NCBI RefSeq assembly: GCF_046507575.1
Contig: NZ_JBKFEY010000001.1
Coordinates: 558,001-622,000 of the forward strand
Reading direction: 5' to 3'
From: Pontitalea aquivivens
GTDB taxonomy: Bacteria > Pseudomonadota > Alphaproteobacteria > Rhodobacterales > Rhodobacteraceae
Length of the DNA: 64,000 bases
Position numbers and translations under genes: made by a program. The first letter of the stretch is position 1. Every line of letters begins with the position of its first letter. Of this stretch, positions 1-8,266 are shown one piece after another. Under the pieces are notes generated by a model, which was not told the origin of the DNA, ran no database searches, and saw only the letters and a program-made list of their open reading frames with translations.

Positions 1-1
1 G

Positions 2-448
2 CAGGCGGGGGCGATGGGTTATGGCCTGTGTGCGGCCATCGCGGCCAAGGTGGCCGAGCCCGGCCGCACCGTGGTCTGTTTCGCGGGTGATGGCGATTTC
101 CAGATGAACTGCACCGAACTTGCCACCGCCTTGCAGGCCGGTGCGCAGCCGATCGTTCTGATCCTGAACAACGGCATCTACGGTACGATCCGTGCGCATC
201 AGGAACGCAACTATCCCGCCCGCGTATCCGGCACGACGATGGCGCAGAACCCCGATTTCGTGATGCTGGCACGGGCCTACGGCTTTCACGCCGAGCGGGT
301 CGAGACCACCGGCGCCTTCGCCGCCGCCTTTGACCGGGCGCTGGCGTCACCGACCGGCGCGGTGCTGGATCTGGTGATCGCGCCCGAGGCGATCACCCCG
401 CGCCAGACCCTGAGCCATATGCGTGAAACCGCGCTGAAAAGGGGCTGA
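2..448 (+). CDS. Thiamine-diphosphate-dependent enzyme (acetolactate synthase-like), C-terminal part
   Basis: Only the last 148 codons are present; the frame is open to the window edge, so the 5' part lies outside. The visible part is the TPP-binding C-terminal domain: the GDG...NN motif is seen (GDGDFQMN, then 'LILNN' 24 residues after GDG), preceded by a GAMGYGL segment typical of acetolactate synthase, benzoylformate decarboxylase and related enzymes. Such enzymes bind ThDP and Mg2+ and handle 2-oxo acids or acyl donors. Substrate cannot be told from this fragment. No small regulatory subunit follows it, so it is unlikely to be the biosynthetic ilvB. Confidence 0.8.
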   Translation, partial: QAGAMGYGLCAAIAAKVAEPGRTVVCFAGDGDFQMNCTELATALQAGAQPIVLILNNGIYGTIRAHQERNYPARVSGTTMAQNPDFVMLARAYGFHAERVETTGAFAAAFDRALASPTGAVLDLVIAPEAITPRQTLSHMRETALKRG

Positions 449-636
449 TCCGGGATCACCGAGCGGGGAAAGGCAGTGCGTTTTGCCATGTCTTCCCTTG
501 CCGGGGGCATCCCGGGCCCGGCCATCGCCGCAGATCCCTGATTGATTGGCAAATCAATGATCTTGCCAAAAGTTTTGGCGGTAATCGTCAGCGGTCAAGC
601 TTTGGGTGATGGCCATGCCCGGAACGGTCGATCAGG

Positions 637-849
637 TTATGCCCTGAAAACCGGTGGCTGCACGCCGCGGTCGTCGCGATCTTGCAGGTGACACGTTTCA
701 AGGCGGATATTGGTGAACGTTCTGGCAAAATCCCGACCGCGGCTGAGTGAAAACCCGCCGAAGAGGTCATGTGTGGATGCCTTGACCCAGGCGACGGCTT
801 TCGCGTTGCCATTTTTGTTCTCCGTCGCAAAAGTGCCGAATTTCGTCAT
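637..849 (-). CDS. Small hypothetical protein, 70 aa
   Basis: I do not recognise this protein. The case for a gene is a purine-rich ribosome-binding site (AGGACGAGAGGG) just upstream of the ATG and a plausible soluble N-terminal half (MTKFGTFATENKNGNAKAVAW). The C-terminal third is Arg/Asp-rich and could be out-of-frame sequence, so a frameshift or a shorter true product is possible. An overlapping minus-strand frame (588-830) has no such start signal and was not kept. It lies between a ThDP enzyme and a chemoreceptor gene without clear functional link. Confidence 0.4.
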   Translation of the reverse strand: MTKFGTFATENKNGNAKAVAWVKASTHDLFGGFSLSRGRDFARTFTNIRLETCHLQDRDDRGVQPPVFRA

Positions 850-912
850 GGTTGCGACCCTCTCGTCCTTGAGGATATGGGCGTAAGGGTCTTGGCTGGG
901 TTGCAGGTCGGC

Positions 913-3285
913 TCAGGCCGCGCGGCTTGACGCGAATATCGCCACATCCGGCCCGGTCACTTCAGGGTTTTCCAGTTTGAAGATCGCGACGGCGTCGGCA
1001 AGGATTTCGGCTTCGCCCTGCAGCGCACGGGCAGCGGCGTTGGCTTGTTGAAAAATGGCTGCATTGCGCTGTGTCGTGCGGTCGAGTTCATTGGTGGCGT
1101 TGGAGATTTCGGCAATTCCGGTGGCGGTTTCGGTTGCAGCTGTCACGATTTCGCGGATCTTGTGGGCAACATCCTCGACCCCGGCGACGATTCCCTTCAG
1201 CGCGGTGCCGGAATCATGCACAAGGGCGACGCCGCGTTGCACATTGCCCCTTGATGTGTCGATGAGGGCCGAGATTTCGCGGGCTGCCTCGGATGAACGC
1301 TGCGCCAGCAACCGCACCTCGCTTGCGACGACAGCGAAGCCGCGACCGGCTTCGCCGGCGCGCGCGGCCTCGACGCCCGCGTTCAGCGCCAGCAGGTTGG
1401 TCTGGAACGCGATTTCGTCGATGACCTGCAAGATCCCGCCGATGGAATCGGACGAGGCCTTGATCTCATCCATCGCGTGGACCGCTTTGCTGACCACATC
1501 CCGACCCGTGATCGCCTCGGTTGCGATCCGTTCGACCGCGATGCGGGCAATTTCTGCCGAGGTGGCGGCGGATTTGACAGAGGCGGACATCTCTTCGATG
1601 GCTGAAGCGGTTTCTTCCAGCATCGCTGCATTGGTTTCGCTGCGCTGCGCCAGATCGTCAGCGGCCCCCGAGATTTCGCGGGCCGAACTGTCGACCGTGG
1701 TGGAGGAAAGTGAAATATTGCCCAGAATCCGCGACAGGGTGTCCGTGGTCGCGTTCATCCGCGTGCCGATTTCGGCAAAGACCCCCTGAAAATGATCGGG
1801 CATGCGATGTGTCAGATCGCCCTGCGCAAGATGATCAAGCGCGGTGCGCACAGCGCCAAGTCCGTCGTTTGCGGCCTCGCCGATCCGGTTCATGCCGTCG
1901 CAGAGATCGGCGAAGATGCCGGTCTTGTCGTCAATCCGAAGCTGGCGCGAAAAATCGCCCGCCGCGCAGGCCTCGACGACCGCCGCGATTTCTTCGGCGG
2001 CGCGGCGTTCGCGGTCACGTTGCGCCCCGGCCTCGCGGGCGGCTTCCGACAGGCGTTCGGCTTCGGCGGCGCGGCGTTCGGCCTCGGCGCGGGCCTGGGC
2101 CTCCAGCACCGTCGCCTGGCTGGCGATTTCCTGTGATTGCTGTTCGGCGCGGCGGGTTTCCTCGGCCAGCGCCTCGGCCTGGCGCAGGAAGACATCCATC
2201 GCGCTGCCCAGGTCAGCAATTTCGCGCGCGGCCCGGGGCGCGGCACGCCGTGCGGGTGTTTCCCCGCGTGACACGGCCAGCAGGGCCTGCGTGATGTCCT
2301 TCAATGGACGCATCTGGCCGCGCAGCCAGACCAGCATTGCCACAAGCAGGATCAGCGCCGTCCCGGTCATGGCCGCCAGCGCGGTGCGGATCGCGGCGGA
2401 CCTGGCGGCATTCTGATCGGTGAAATCTGTCAGCAGTATCAGTTGGATATCGCGGTTTGTCGCGCCTGGGCCAAGGGGGGTGCCCGTTGCGACAAAGGAT
2501 CGGCCACCAGCCTGGATCACCGCCGAAGGTTCGGCCCCGATGACGGACAGGGGTCGTGCCTTCCGGGCCAGGTCTTCGGGGGTCGGGCCTGGGGCGGACG
2601 GCTGGGCTGCAGTGGTTTGCGTGCCGTCGGCATCCATCACGGGCTGGGCCGCGGCGATCAGCTGGACCGCGCCCGTGGCATCGACCGAGGTCAGCAGGGC
2701 GGTGCCGGCAATCGCACCGGCAATCTCGGGCAGGGTGGCGGCCACATCCAGCGACAGCAGCGCCACGCCGATCCGTTCGCGACCGTTCAGCAGCGGAAAG
2801 GCATAGGCGGCGGCATAGGTTTCGGCCTCGATCAGGGCAATATCGAAGGACCGCTGTCCGCTGGACAGAACCTTCTGCACCGGCACCGGCACCGGCACAG
2901 GATCCGGGGGGACGGGGCTGTCCGAGGCGGGGAAGGCCACCGCAAGCTGGCCCGCCACATCATAGATGCGAAGGCCAGACACCTCGCCCGAAGCCGCGAT
3001 GCGGTTGAAGGTCGAGGCCAACAAGTCCGCCGCGGTCCTGGTATCGCCGCGCGCCAGCGCCGCGATGGTTTCCTGATCGCGGGCGAGGGTCAGGCCATGG
3101 GTGGCCAGTGTCCTTTCGCCGCGCCGGATCACGGCCAGCGCCGCAGCGCCAAGGCTTGCCCCGTTCTGACGCAGCAAGGCGCCTTCGACCCGGTTCAGGA
3201 TCAATGTCCCGCTGCCGCCGAATCCTGCCAGAAGCAGGATCGCAAGAAGACAGACCCCGATGACTATCCGGTTCGAAAGCGTCAT
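913..3285 (-). CDS. Methyl-accepting chemotaxis protein with periplasmic sensor domain
   Basis: A 790-residue chemoreceptor. Transmembrane segment 1 is at about residues 7-29 and segment 2 at about 300-322. The roughly 270-residue periplasmic sensor between them has a Pro-Val repeat near 126-136. Cytoplasmic HAMP-type segments and an Ala/Glu/Arg-rich coiled coil come next, then the signalling domain with the hallmark hairpin 'NLLALNAGVEAARAGE'. Such proteins control CheA kinase. The start was set at an ATG preceded by AAAGGA; a longer open frame upstream runs into the rhodanese gene and is rejected. No CheR-tethering pentapeptide is seen at the C-terminus (ends FASSRAA). The ligand is unknown; the gene lies 37 bp downstream of the rhodanese gene, suggesting co-transcription. 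Confidence 0.9.
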   Translation of the reverse strand: MTLSNRIVIGVCLLAILLLAGFGGSGTLILNRVEGALLRQNGASLGAAALAVIRRGERTLATHGLTLARDQETIAALARGDTRTAADLLASTFNRIAASGEVSGLRIYDVAGQLAVAFPASDSPVPPDPVPVPVPVQKVLSSGQRSFDIALIEAETYAAAYAFPLLNGRERIGVALLSLDVAATLPEIAGAIAGTALLTSVDATGAVQLIAAAQPVMDADGTQTTAAQPSAPGPTPEDLARKARPLSVIGAEPSAVIQAGGRSFVATGTPLGPGATNRDIQLILLTDFTDQNAARSAAIRTALAAMTGTALILLVAMLVWLRGQMRPLKDITQALLAVSRGETPARRAAPRAAREIADLGSAMDVFLRQAEALAEETRRAEQQSQEIASQATVLEAQARAEAERRAAEAERLSEAAREAGAQRDRERRAAEEIAAVVEACAAGDFSRQLRIDDKTGIFADLCDGMNRIGEAANDGLGAVRTALDHLAQGDLTHRMPDHFQGVFAEIGTRMNATTDTLSRILGNISLSSTTVDSSAREISGAADDLAQRSETNAAMLEETASAIEEMSASVKSAATSAEIARIAVERIATEAITGRDVVSKAVHAMDEIKASSDSIGGILQVIDEIAFQTNLLALNAGVEAARAGEAGRGFAVVASEVRLLAQRSSEAAREISALIDTSRGNVQRGVALVHDSGTALKGIVAGVEDVAHKIREIVTAATETATGIAEISNATNELDRTTQRNAAIFQQANAAARALQGEAEILADAVAIFKLENPEVTGPDVAIFASSRAA

Positions 3286-3322
3286 GGCCACGTCCTTTCT
3301 GGTCAGGTTTTCGTGCGTCCGA

Positions 3323-3751
3323 TCATTCGATCGGGAAACCGGCGGCTTCCCAGGCGGGGTAGCCATCGCGCAAATAGTTGACGGCGCTGTAGCCCCAGCC
3401 GACGGCAAGCGTGCTGGCCTCGGACGAACGCAGGCAGGAATGGCCGTTGCAATAGATGACGACAGGGTCGGTCTTGCCCACGACGGCGCCAAGGCTTTCC
3501 CCGGTGAAGTTGCTGGGGGCCGTGTTGCCGGGGTGGTCCAGGTGCACGGCCCCCGGGATGCGTCCCGCGGCGAAGTCGGATGCCTTGCGCACGTCGATGA
3601 AGGCTACGCCCTGTTCGAACAGCGCGAAGGCCTCTTGGGCCGTGACGGTGGTGGCCCCGGGAACGACCGTGGGCGATTCCGCGGCCAGCGCGGCCAGCGG
3701 GACCAGCGTCAGGCCGATTGCGGTGGCGAGGGAGGGGAAAAGGCGTGTCAT
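3323..3751 (-). CDS. Secreted rhodanese-like domain protein
   Basis: A 142-residue protein with an N-terminal signal peptide (MTRLFPSLATAIGL..., cleavage probably after AALAA) and one rhodanese fold. Seen in order: 'FIDVRKASDFAAGRIPGAVHL' region split around the CDC25-like entry, then the active-site loop 'YCNGHSCLRSSEA', where the first Cys is the expected persulfide-forming residue, and a typical C-terminal 'GYPAWEAAGFP'. Single-domain periplasmic rhodaneses carry sulfane sulfur or act as redox/sensor partners. The start is supported by GGAGAG four bases before the ATG. The chemoreceptor gene follows directly on the same strand. Exact substrate is not predictable. Confidence 0.85.
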   Translation of the reverse strand: MTRLFPSLATAIGLTLVPLAALAAESPTVVPGATTVTAQEAFALFEQGVAFIDVRKASDFAAGRIPGAVHLDHPGNTAPSNFTGESLGAVVGKTDPVVIYCNGHSCLRSSEASTLAVGWGYSAVNYLRDGYPAWEAAGFPIE

Positions 3752-4020
3752 GATACTCTCCAAAAATGGCGGGGTGCGGGGCGGGTGCAAAGACCCGCCG
3801 CCATGCCCGGGGCGCCAGACTGGATCAAGACCGCTTAAGGGATGGTGAAGGGACGCCGATGGCTTTGGCGTTTTCCGACTTGCGGTTAACGCAGCCTTTA
3901 TGCGGCCCGTGCCGGTGGCTGGCGCGCCGATCATCGCGGTCGCGCGCGCGCCCGGACCTTATGGCAGGGGAGTGGTGGGGTATCGGCCCCGCGGCGCCAA
4001 TTGCCCTGCGAGAGGGCCGG

Positions 4021-4224
4021 TCAGGGCTTGTCCCTGTCGGCGGCGTCGGCGGCGGGTTGGTCCGCGCAGGCCCGGGCCCCGGCAGCCGCCTTCATCCGGG
4101 CCAGCAGCTCGGATTTGCGGGACTGATCGCCAAAGGGGTTCCTGGTGCTGCCCTTGGCATTGTGTTCGGCATGGCGCGGCGCATCCTTGCGCTGTTTCGG
4201 CGAGCCTGATTTCCCGTAATCCAT
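4021..4224 (-). CDS. Small basic hypothetical protein, 67 aa
   Basis: A short, hydrophilic, Lys/Arg-rich protein with no membrane segment or cysteine apart from one near the C-terminus. The N-terminal 'DYGKSGSPKQRKDAPRHAEHN' region and the following 'NPFG...LLARMKAAA' resemble small conserved proteins I associate with Rhodobacterales genomes, but I cannot name a function. The ATG follows AGAGGG at good spacing. It stands alone, with about 270 bp of gene-free sequence downstream (3752-4020) and 104 bp upstream, in which I see no further gene. Confidence 0.6.
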   Translation of the reverse strand: MDYGKSGSPKQRKDAPRHAEHNAKGSTRNPFGDQSRKSELLARMKAAAGARACADQPAADAADRDKP

Positions 4225-4328
4225 GGTGATCCCTCTGCCGATATCGTCGGGGCTGGTCTAGCGCGCCCAGACGCCCGGCACAAGTGCGCTGCGTCGGGGG
4301 GGCGCCCGGGGATAACTGCCGGGGGCGG

Positions 4329-4844
4329 TCAGGCCTTCTTCACGAATTCGGTCAGGATGACGATGCGCTGGCCTTCGACCCGGCCTTCGATCTGGCCCGC
4401 GTTGTCAGGGACCGGCGCGATGTTGCGCACCGCGGTGCCGCGCTTGGCGGTAAAGCCGGCGCCCTTGACCGGAAGATCCTTGATCAGCGTCACTGTGTCG
4501 CCCTGTTGCAGCACCGCGCCGTTGCAATCGCGGTGGACCACCGCAGGGGCATCGGTGATGGCGGCCTCGGCCCAGGCCTGCAGGTCCGGGTCCAGATAGG
4601 CCATGTCCAGCAGGTCGCGCGCCCAGGGCGCACCCGGCAGTGCCTTCAAAAGCCGCCAGGCCAGCACCTTGACGGCGGGATCCTCGGACCAGATCGCATC
4701 GTTCAGGCAGCGCCAGTGGGGCGTATCCTCGGGGCCGGATTCGGCGCCGGCGCGGCAGGTTGCGCAAAGCTGGACCGAATCGGTGCGCGGCGCCACCGCG
4801 ACGGGGCTTGCGTCCTTGGCATGGCACAGGCTGCAGGTGGGCAT
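4329..4844 (-). CDS. PhnA-like (YjdM-type) zinc-ribbon protein
   Basis: A 171-residue protein. The N-terminus has two CxxC pairs (CSLC at residues 4-7 and CATC about 25 residues on), forming a PhnA-type zinc ribbon. The C-terminal half contains 'DCNGAVLQQGDTVTLIKDLPV' characteristic of the PhnA/YjdM family (SH3-like barrel), ending 'RIVILTEFVKKA'. Despite the name, family members are not established phosphonate enzymes and their role is unclear. The ATG chosen is preceded by GGAAAGGA; the open frame extends 38 codons further upstream without support. It is divergent from the HU-like gene. Confidence 0.8.
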   Translation of the reverse strand: MPTCSLCHAKDASPVAVAPRTDSVQLCATCRAGAESGPEDTPHWRCLNDAIWSEDPAVKVLAWRLLKALPGAPWARDLLDMAYLDPDLQAWAEAAITDAPAVVHRDCNGAVLQQGDTVTLIKDLPVKGAGFTAKRGTAVRNIAPVPDNAGQIEGRVEGQRIVILTEFVKKA

Positions 4845-4997
4845 GGCAGGGTCCTTTCCGCTTGGGTCGGGTCCAGCGGTTACACCCCGGCGGGGGTCTT
4901 GTCCACGCCGCGGGTAAGGCGCGCGCAAATGCGGTGGCGCGCGGATCGGGGTGCGCATAAGCTGGCGTGCAGGTACCCGATCAGCGAGTTTGAAAGT

Positions 4998-5453
4998 ATG
5001 GTAAAATCTTCAACCAAATCCGCCACGAAATCCGCGCCCAGGACCACCGCGGCGCGCAAGGCGGCATCCGCACCCCAGCCGGCCGCCGAACCCATCCCCG
5101 AATCCATCCCCGCCACCACGGTCGCTGACAAGCCGGCTGCCCCGGTGCTGCGCAAGAAGGATTTTCTGGACCGCGTGATCGCCGAAAGCGGCGCGCGCAA
5201 GCCCGATGCCCGCAGCATTGCCGAGGCCACGCTGAAGGTTCTGGGCGAGGCGCTGGCGCGCGGCGAAGCCCTGTCGTTGCCGCCGCTGGGCAAGCTGCGC
5301 GTCAGCCGCAGCACGCCCGACGCCGGTGGCGCGCGGATCGTTGTCAAACTGCGCCGTGGCGTCCCCGCGACAGACCTGGCCGAGGTTCCGGCGGGCCGTT
5401 CCGAAAAGGCGCAGATTTCTCTGCCGGGGGGGCTTGCAGAGGGCGATGACTGA
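4998..5453 (+). CDS. HU-family DNA-binding protein with disordered basic N-terminal extension
   Basis: A 151-residue protein. Residues 1-55 are Ala/Lys/Pro/Thr-rich and probably disordered, reminiscent of histone H1-like tails. From about residue 56 (RKKDFLDRVI...) a helix-turn-helix dimer core like that of HU/IHF follows, with 'SLPPLGKLRVS' matching the HU-type 'PGFGTF' region and 'KLRRG' at the end. Canonical HU is about 90 residues, so this is a long divergent form. It probably binds DNA non-specifically. The ATG is the first one after the divergent promoter region; only a weak GAAAG lies upstream. tRNA-Val(CAC) starts 19 bp after the stop. Confidence 0.75.
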   Translation: MVKSSTKSATKSAPRTTAARKAASAPQPAAEPIPESIPATTVADKPAAPVLRKKDFLDRVIAESGARKPDARSIAEATLKVLGEALARGEALSLPPLGKLRVSRSTPDAGGARIVVKLRRGVPATDLAEVPAGRSEKAQISLPGGLAEGDD

Positions 5454-5472
5454 GTCTAAAAGCCACGCCACC

Positions 5473-5547
5473 GGGCGATTAGCTCAGCGGTAGAGCGCTT
5501 CGTTCACATCGAAGATGTCAGCGGTTCAAATCCGTTATCGCCCACCA
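5473..5547 (+). tRNA. tRNA-Val (anticodon CAC)
   Basis: A complete cloverleaf can be drawn: acceptor stem GGGCGAT/ATCGCCC (7 bp), anticodon stem CTTCG/CGAAG around loop TTCACAT giving anticodon CAC, T-arm AGCGG-TTCAAAT-CCGTT, discriminator A and encoded CCA. It reads GUG valine codons, which are frequent in this GC-rich genome. Confidence 0.95.
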
Positions 5548-5556
5548 TCATTTCCG

Positions 5557-5583
5557 AAAAGCGCGCCAGATCGGCGCGCTTTT
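5557..5583 (+). terminator. Hairpin terminator after tRNA-Val(CAC)
   Basis: A perfect 11-bp stem (AAAAGCGCGCC/GGCGCGCTTTT) with loop AGATC lies 10 bp after the tRNA CCA end. The flanking A4 and T4 runs make it usable from either strand. It separates the first tRNA from the second. Confidence 0.8.
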
Positions 5584-5608
5584 CCATTTTCGCGGCGGTT
5601 TCAGGGGC

Positions 5609-5638
5609 TTGCGTGTCACCCGTGACCTGGGCTAGAAC
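5609..5638 (+). promoter_or_regulatory. Candidate promoter of tRNA-Val(UAC)
   Basis: TTGCGT, an 18-bp spacer and TAGAAC stand 10 bp before the mature tRNA 5' end, a position that fits a housekeeping-sigma promoter giving a very short leader. Read by eye only; the -35 half is a partial match. Confidence 0.4.
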
Positions 5639-5648
5639 GCGGCGTACA

Positions 5649-5724
5649 GGGTGATTAGCTCAGTTGGTAGAGCGCCTCGTTTACACCGAGGATGTCGGGA
5701 GTTCGAGTCTCTCATCACCCACCA
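5649..5724 (+). tRNA. tRNA-Val (anticodon UAC)
   Basis: Acceptor stem GGGTGAT/ATCACCC, anticodon stem CCTCG/CGAGG with loop TTTACAC giving anticodon TAC, T-arm GGGAG-TTCGAGT-CTCTC, discriminator A and encoded CCA. It is the wobble-U valine isoacceptor, a paralogue of the tRNA 101 bp upstream with the same acceptor scaffold. Confidence 0.95.
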
Positions 5725-5803
5725 CCCCTTCAACGCACCGTCCCAAATACCCACCGCCCCAAAACCCCGTCGGGAACGGTGTGATCCCGGCCCCGCAGTC
5801 CGG

Positions 5804-6451
5804 TCAGGGCACCGTGGGACCAAGGGTGGCGGGACCATGGGTGGCGGTCCAGGCGCGGGCCTGCGCGGCATCGTGTTTGGCCAGGATGCGCAGCCAGCCG
5901 TTCACCGCCTGGCGCGGCTGTGCGTCGCCATCCCGTGCCAGTTGTGCGCACCAGCCCAGGATCCGGTCGCGGATGGCCAGATCCGCAGGCTTGGGGTGGT
6001 TCAGCCGGGCCCAGGGCAGGGTCATGTCCAGCGCGGCGCGGCGTGTCAGCGGGGTGGGGTGGTCCAGCCACGCCGCGACCTGATCCAGCCGGGCGGGATC
6101 CGCCACCAGCCGCCGCGCGCCCGCGCGCGCGGCGTGATCGGCAAGCACGGGGTCGTCAAGGCCGGGGACCCAATCCGCGATCAGGGCCCAGGCGGCATCG
6201 TCAGGGCGCATCCGGGCCTGGGTCAGCAGCTTGGCCGCGGCAATCGCCGCCTCGTGCACGCCCGTTTCCCACAGGGCGTGCGCCAGGGCCACCCGGCCCG
6301 GCACGTCCAGCGCCGCGCGCCATTGGCCGACCAGCGCGTCAAGCTGCGGCGCGGGCACATTCAGCCGGCGGCGCGTGCCCGGGGATCGGGCCGGGGCCGC
6401 CGCCGGACCGGCCAGCGCCATCAGCGCATCCAGCGCCTCGGGCCCGGTCAT
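5804..6451 (-). CDS. AlkD-like HEAT-repeat protein (DNA alkylation repair family)
   Basis: A 215-residue, Ala- and Trp-rich all-helical protein. 'LNVPAPQLDALVGQW', 'LWETGVHEAAIAAAKLL', 'DDAAWALIADWV' and the C-terminal 'VNGWLRILAKHD' follow the helical-repeat pattern of the AlkD/AlkC family, whose characterised members excise cationic N-alkylated purines (3- and 7-alkyl). The start codon overlaps the glmS stop by 4 bp (ATGA), so it is translationally coupled as the last gene of glmU-glmS-alkD-like. It is 79 bp from the tRNA on the other strand. Glycosylase activity for this member is inferred. Confidence 0.7.
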   Translation of the reverse strand: MTGPEALDALMALAGPAAAPARSPGTRRRLNVPAPQLDALVGQWRAALDVPGRVALAHALWETGVHEAAIAAAKLLTQARMRPDDAAWALIADWVPGLDDPVLADHAARAGARRLVADPARLDQVAAWLDHPTPLTRRAALDMTLPWARLNHPKPADLAIRDRILGWCAQLARDGDAQPRQAVNGWLRILAKHDAAQARAWTATHGPATLGPTVP

Positions 6452-8262
6452 TCGACCGTCACCGATTTGGCCAGGTTGCGCGGCTGATCCACGTCGGTGC
6501 CCTTGGCGACCGCGGTGTGATAGGCCAGCAGCTGGGCGGGCAGGGCATACAGGATCGGGGCGAAGGGTTCGGCCACCTCGGGCATCTTCAGCTGCGCCCA
6601 GGTGCCCTCGGCCGCCGCCCGCAGGCCGCGCGCATCGGAAACCAGCAGCACCTGGCCGTGGCGGGCCATCACCTCTTGCATGTTGGACACGGTCTTGTCG
6701 AACAGCCGGTCATGGGGCGCAAAGACCACCACCGGAACCGATCGGTCGATCAGCGCGATCGGCCCGTGTTTCAGTTCGCCCGATGCATAACCTTCGGCGT
6801 GTATATAGCTGATTTCCTTTAGTTTCAGCGCACCTTCCAGCGCCAGGGGATACAGCGGCCCGCGGCCCAGGAACAGCACATCCTGCGCCTCGGCCAGCCG
6901 TTCGGCCAGGGCCGCTGTGTCATCGGATGTGGCAAGTGCGGTGTTCATCAGCCCCGGCAGCGCGCGCAGGGTTGCCAGGTGATCGGCCAGGGCCGCATCG
7001 TCGATCCGGCCCCGGTCGCGCCCGGCCTTCAGCGCCAGCAGTGCCAGCACCAGCAGCTGGCAGGTGAAGGCCTTGGTCGATGCCACGCCCACCTCGACCC
7101 CGGCCAGGATCGGCAGCACCACCCCCGCCTCGCGCGCGATCGAGGATGTGGGGACGTTGACCACCGCCAGCGTCTTTTCCACCCGCCCCGTGCAATAGCG
7201 CAGCGCCGCCAGCGTATCGGCGGTTTCGCCCGACTGGCTGACAAAGACCGCCCAGCTTTTCGCCGGGATCGGCGGCTCGCGATAGCGGAATTCGGACGCC
7301 ACGTCGATTTCGCAGGGCAGGCCGGCCAGGCTTTCGAACCAGTATTTCGCAACCGCGCAGGCGTAATGGGCGGTGCCGCAGGCCACCAGCGTCAGCCGGT
7401 CCAGCCCGGAAAAATCCAGCCCCTCGGGCAGGTTCAGGCCTTCGCCGGTGACGTAATGGCGCAGCGCATCGCCCAGTACGGCGGGCTGTTCGGCGATTTC
7501 CTTGGCCATGAAATGCTTGTAGCCGGCCTTTTCCACCTGGGCCTGACCGGCCTCGATGCGCACCATCTCGCGGTTGGCACGGCGGCCCTCGGCGTCAAGG
7601 ATCTCGGCGCCGCGGCGGGTGATGAAGGCATGGTCGCCCTCTTCCAGGTAGGTGATCGTATCGGTCATCGGCGCCAGCGCGATCGCGTCCGAGCCCACGA
7701 ACATCTCGCCCTGGCCGTGGCCGATCGCCAGCGGGCTGCCCTTGCGCGCGGCGATCATCAGGTCATCCTCGCCCTCGAACAGCCACAGCAGGGCAAAGGC
7801 GCCTTCCAGCCGTTTCAGCGTGGCCACCGCCGCCTCACGCGGGGCAAAGCCCAGATCCATGTACATCCGCGTCAGCAGCGCCACGGTTTCGGTGTCGGTT
7901 TCCGATTCCGGGGTCAGCCCGGCGCTGGCCAGTTCCGCGCGCAGATCGCGGAAATTTTCAATGATGCCGTTGTGAACCACCGCCACCGGGCCCGACCGGT
8001 GCGGATGGGCATTGTCGGTGGTGGCCGCGCCATGGGTGGCCCAGCGGGTGTGCCCGATCCCCGCCTTGCCCGCCAGCGGGTCATGCACCAGCAGGTCCGA
8101 CAGGTTCACCAGCTTGCCCACCGCGCGCCGCCGGTCCAGCCGGCCGGCGTTCACCGTGGCGATGCCCGCGCTGTCATAGCCGCGATATTCCAGCCGCTTC
8201 AGGGCCTCGACCAGAAGGGGGGCGGCTTCATGGCTGCCCAGAACGCCGACAATACCGCACAT
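6448..8262 (-). CDS. glmS: Glutamine-fructose-6-phosphate aminotransferase (isomerizing)
   Basis: A 604-residue enzyme that makes glucosamine-6-phosphate from fructose-6-phosphate and glutamine, the committed step to UDP-GlcNAc. The N-terminal Ntn glutaminase domain begins at MCGIVGVLG, so Cys2 becomes the nucleophile; 'GYDSAGIA' and 'HTRWATHG' are present. Two SIS sugar-phosphate domains follow ('ACGTAHYACAV', 'SQSGETADT', 'STKAFTCQL'), ending with the usual 'PRNLAKSVTVE'. The ATG before CGIVG was chosen over a 28-codon upstream extension. It begins 4 bp after the glmU stop. No glmS ribozyme is expected or seen in this gap. Confidence 0.97.
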   Translation of the reverse strand: MCGIVGVLGSHEAAPLLVEALKRLEYRGYDSAGIATVNAGRLDRRRAVGKLVNLSDLLVHDPLAGKAGIGHTRWATHGAATTDNAHPHRSGPVAVVHNGIIENFRDLRAELASAGLTPESETDTETVALLTRMYMDLGFAPREAAVATLKRLEGAFALLWLFEGEDDLMIAARKGSPLAIGHGQGEMFVGSDAIALAPMTDTITYLEEGDHAFITRRGAEILDAEGRRANREMVRIEAGQAQVEKAGYKHFMAKEIAEQPAVLGDALRHYVTGEGLNLPEGLDFSGLDRLTLVACGTAHYACAVAKYWFESLAGLPCEIDVASEFRYREPPIPAKSWAVFVSQSGETADTLAALRYCTGRVEKTLAVVNVPTSSIAREAGVVLPILAGVEVGVASTKAFTCQLLVLALLALKAGRDRGRIDDAALADHLATLRALPGLMNTALATSDDTAALAERLAEAQDVLFLGRGPLYPLALEGALKLKEISYIHAEGYASGELKHGPIALIDRSVPVVVFAPHDRLFDKTVSNMQEVMARHGQVLLVSDARGLRAAAEGTWAQLKMPEVAEPFAPILYALPAQLLAYHTAVAKGTDVDQPRNLAKSVTVE

Positions 8263-8266
8263 GGGT

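Noticed and set aside
541..558. Perfect inverted repeat ATTGATT-GGCA-AATCAAT, looking like an FNR box
   Set aside because: An FNR/FnrL site is TTGAT-N4-ATCAA; here the TTGAT and ATCAA halves are six bases apart, and there is no suitable promoter or oxygen-related gene beside it.
588..830. 80-residue minus-strand frame overlapping the small gene at 637-849
   Set aside because: No ribosome-binding site, and it overlaps a frame with a better start; at most one of the two can be real.
5725..5803. AAATACCC near the tRNA as another copy of the dispersed repeat
   Set aside because: It lacks the GGAG, CAAG and GAAG parts and the G/C hairpin that define the element.
8263..8266. glmS ribozyme upstream of glmS
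   Set aside because: The gap between glmU and glmS is only 4 bp, leaving no room for the roughly 150-base ribozyme, which is known mostly from Gram-positive bacteria.
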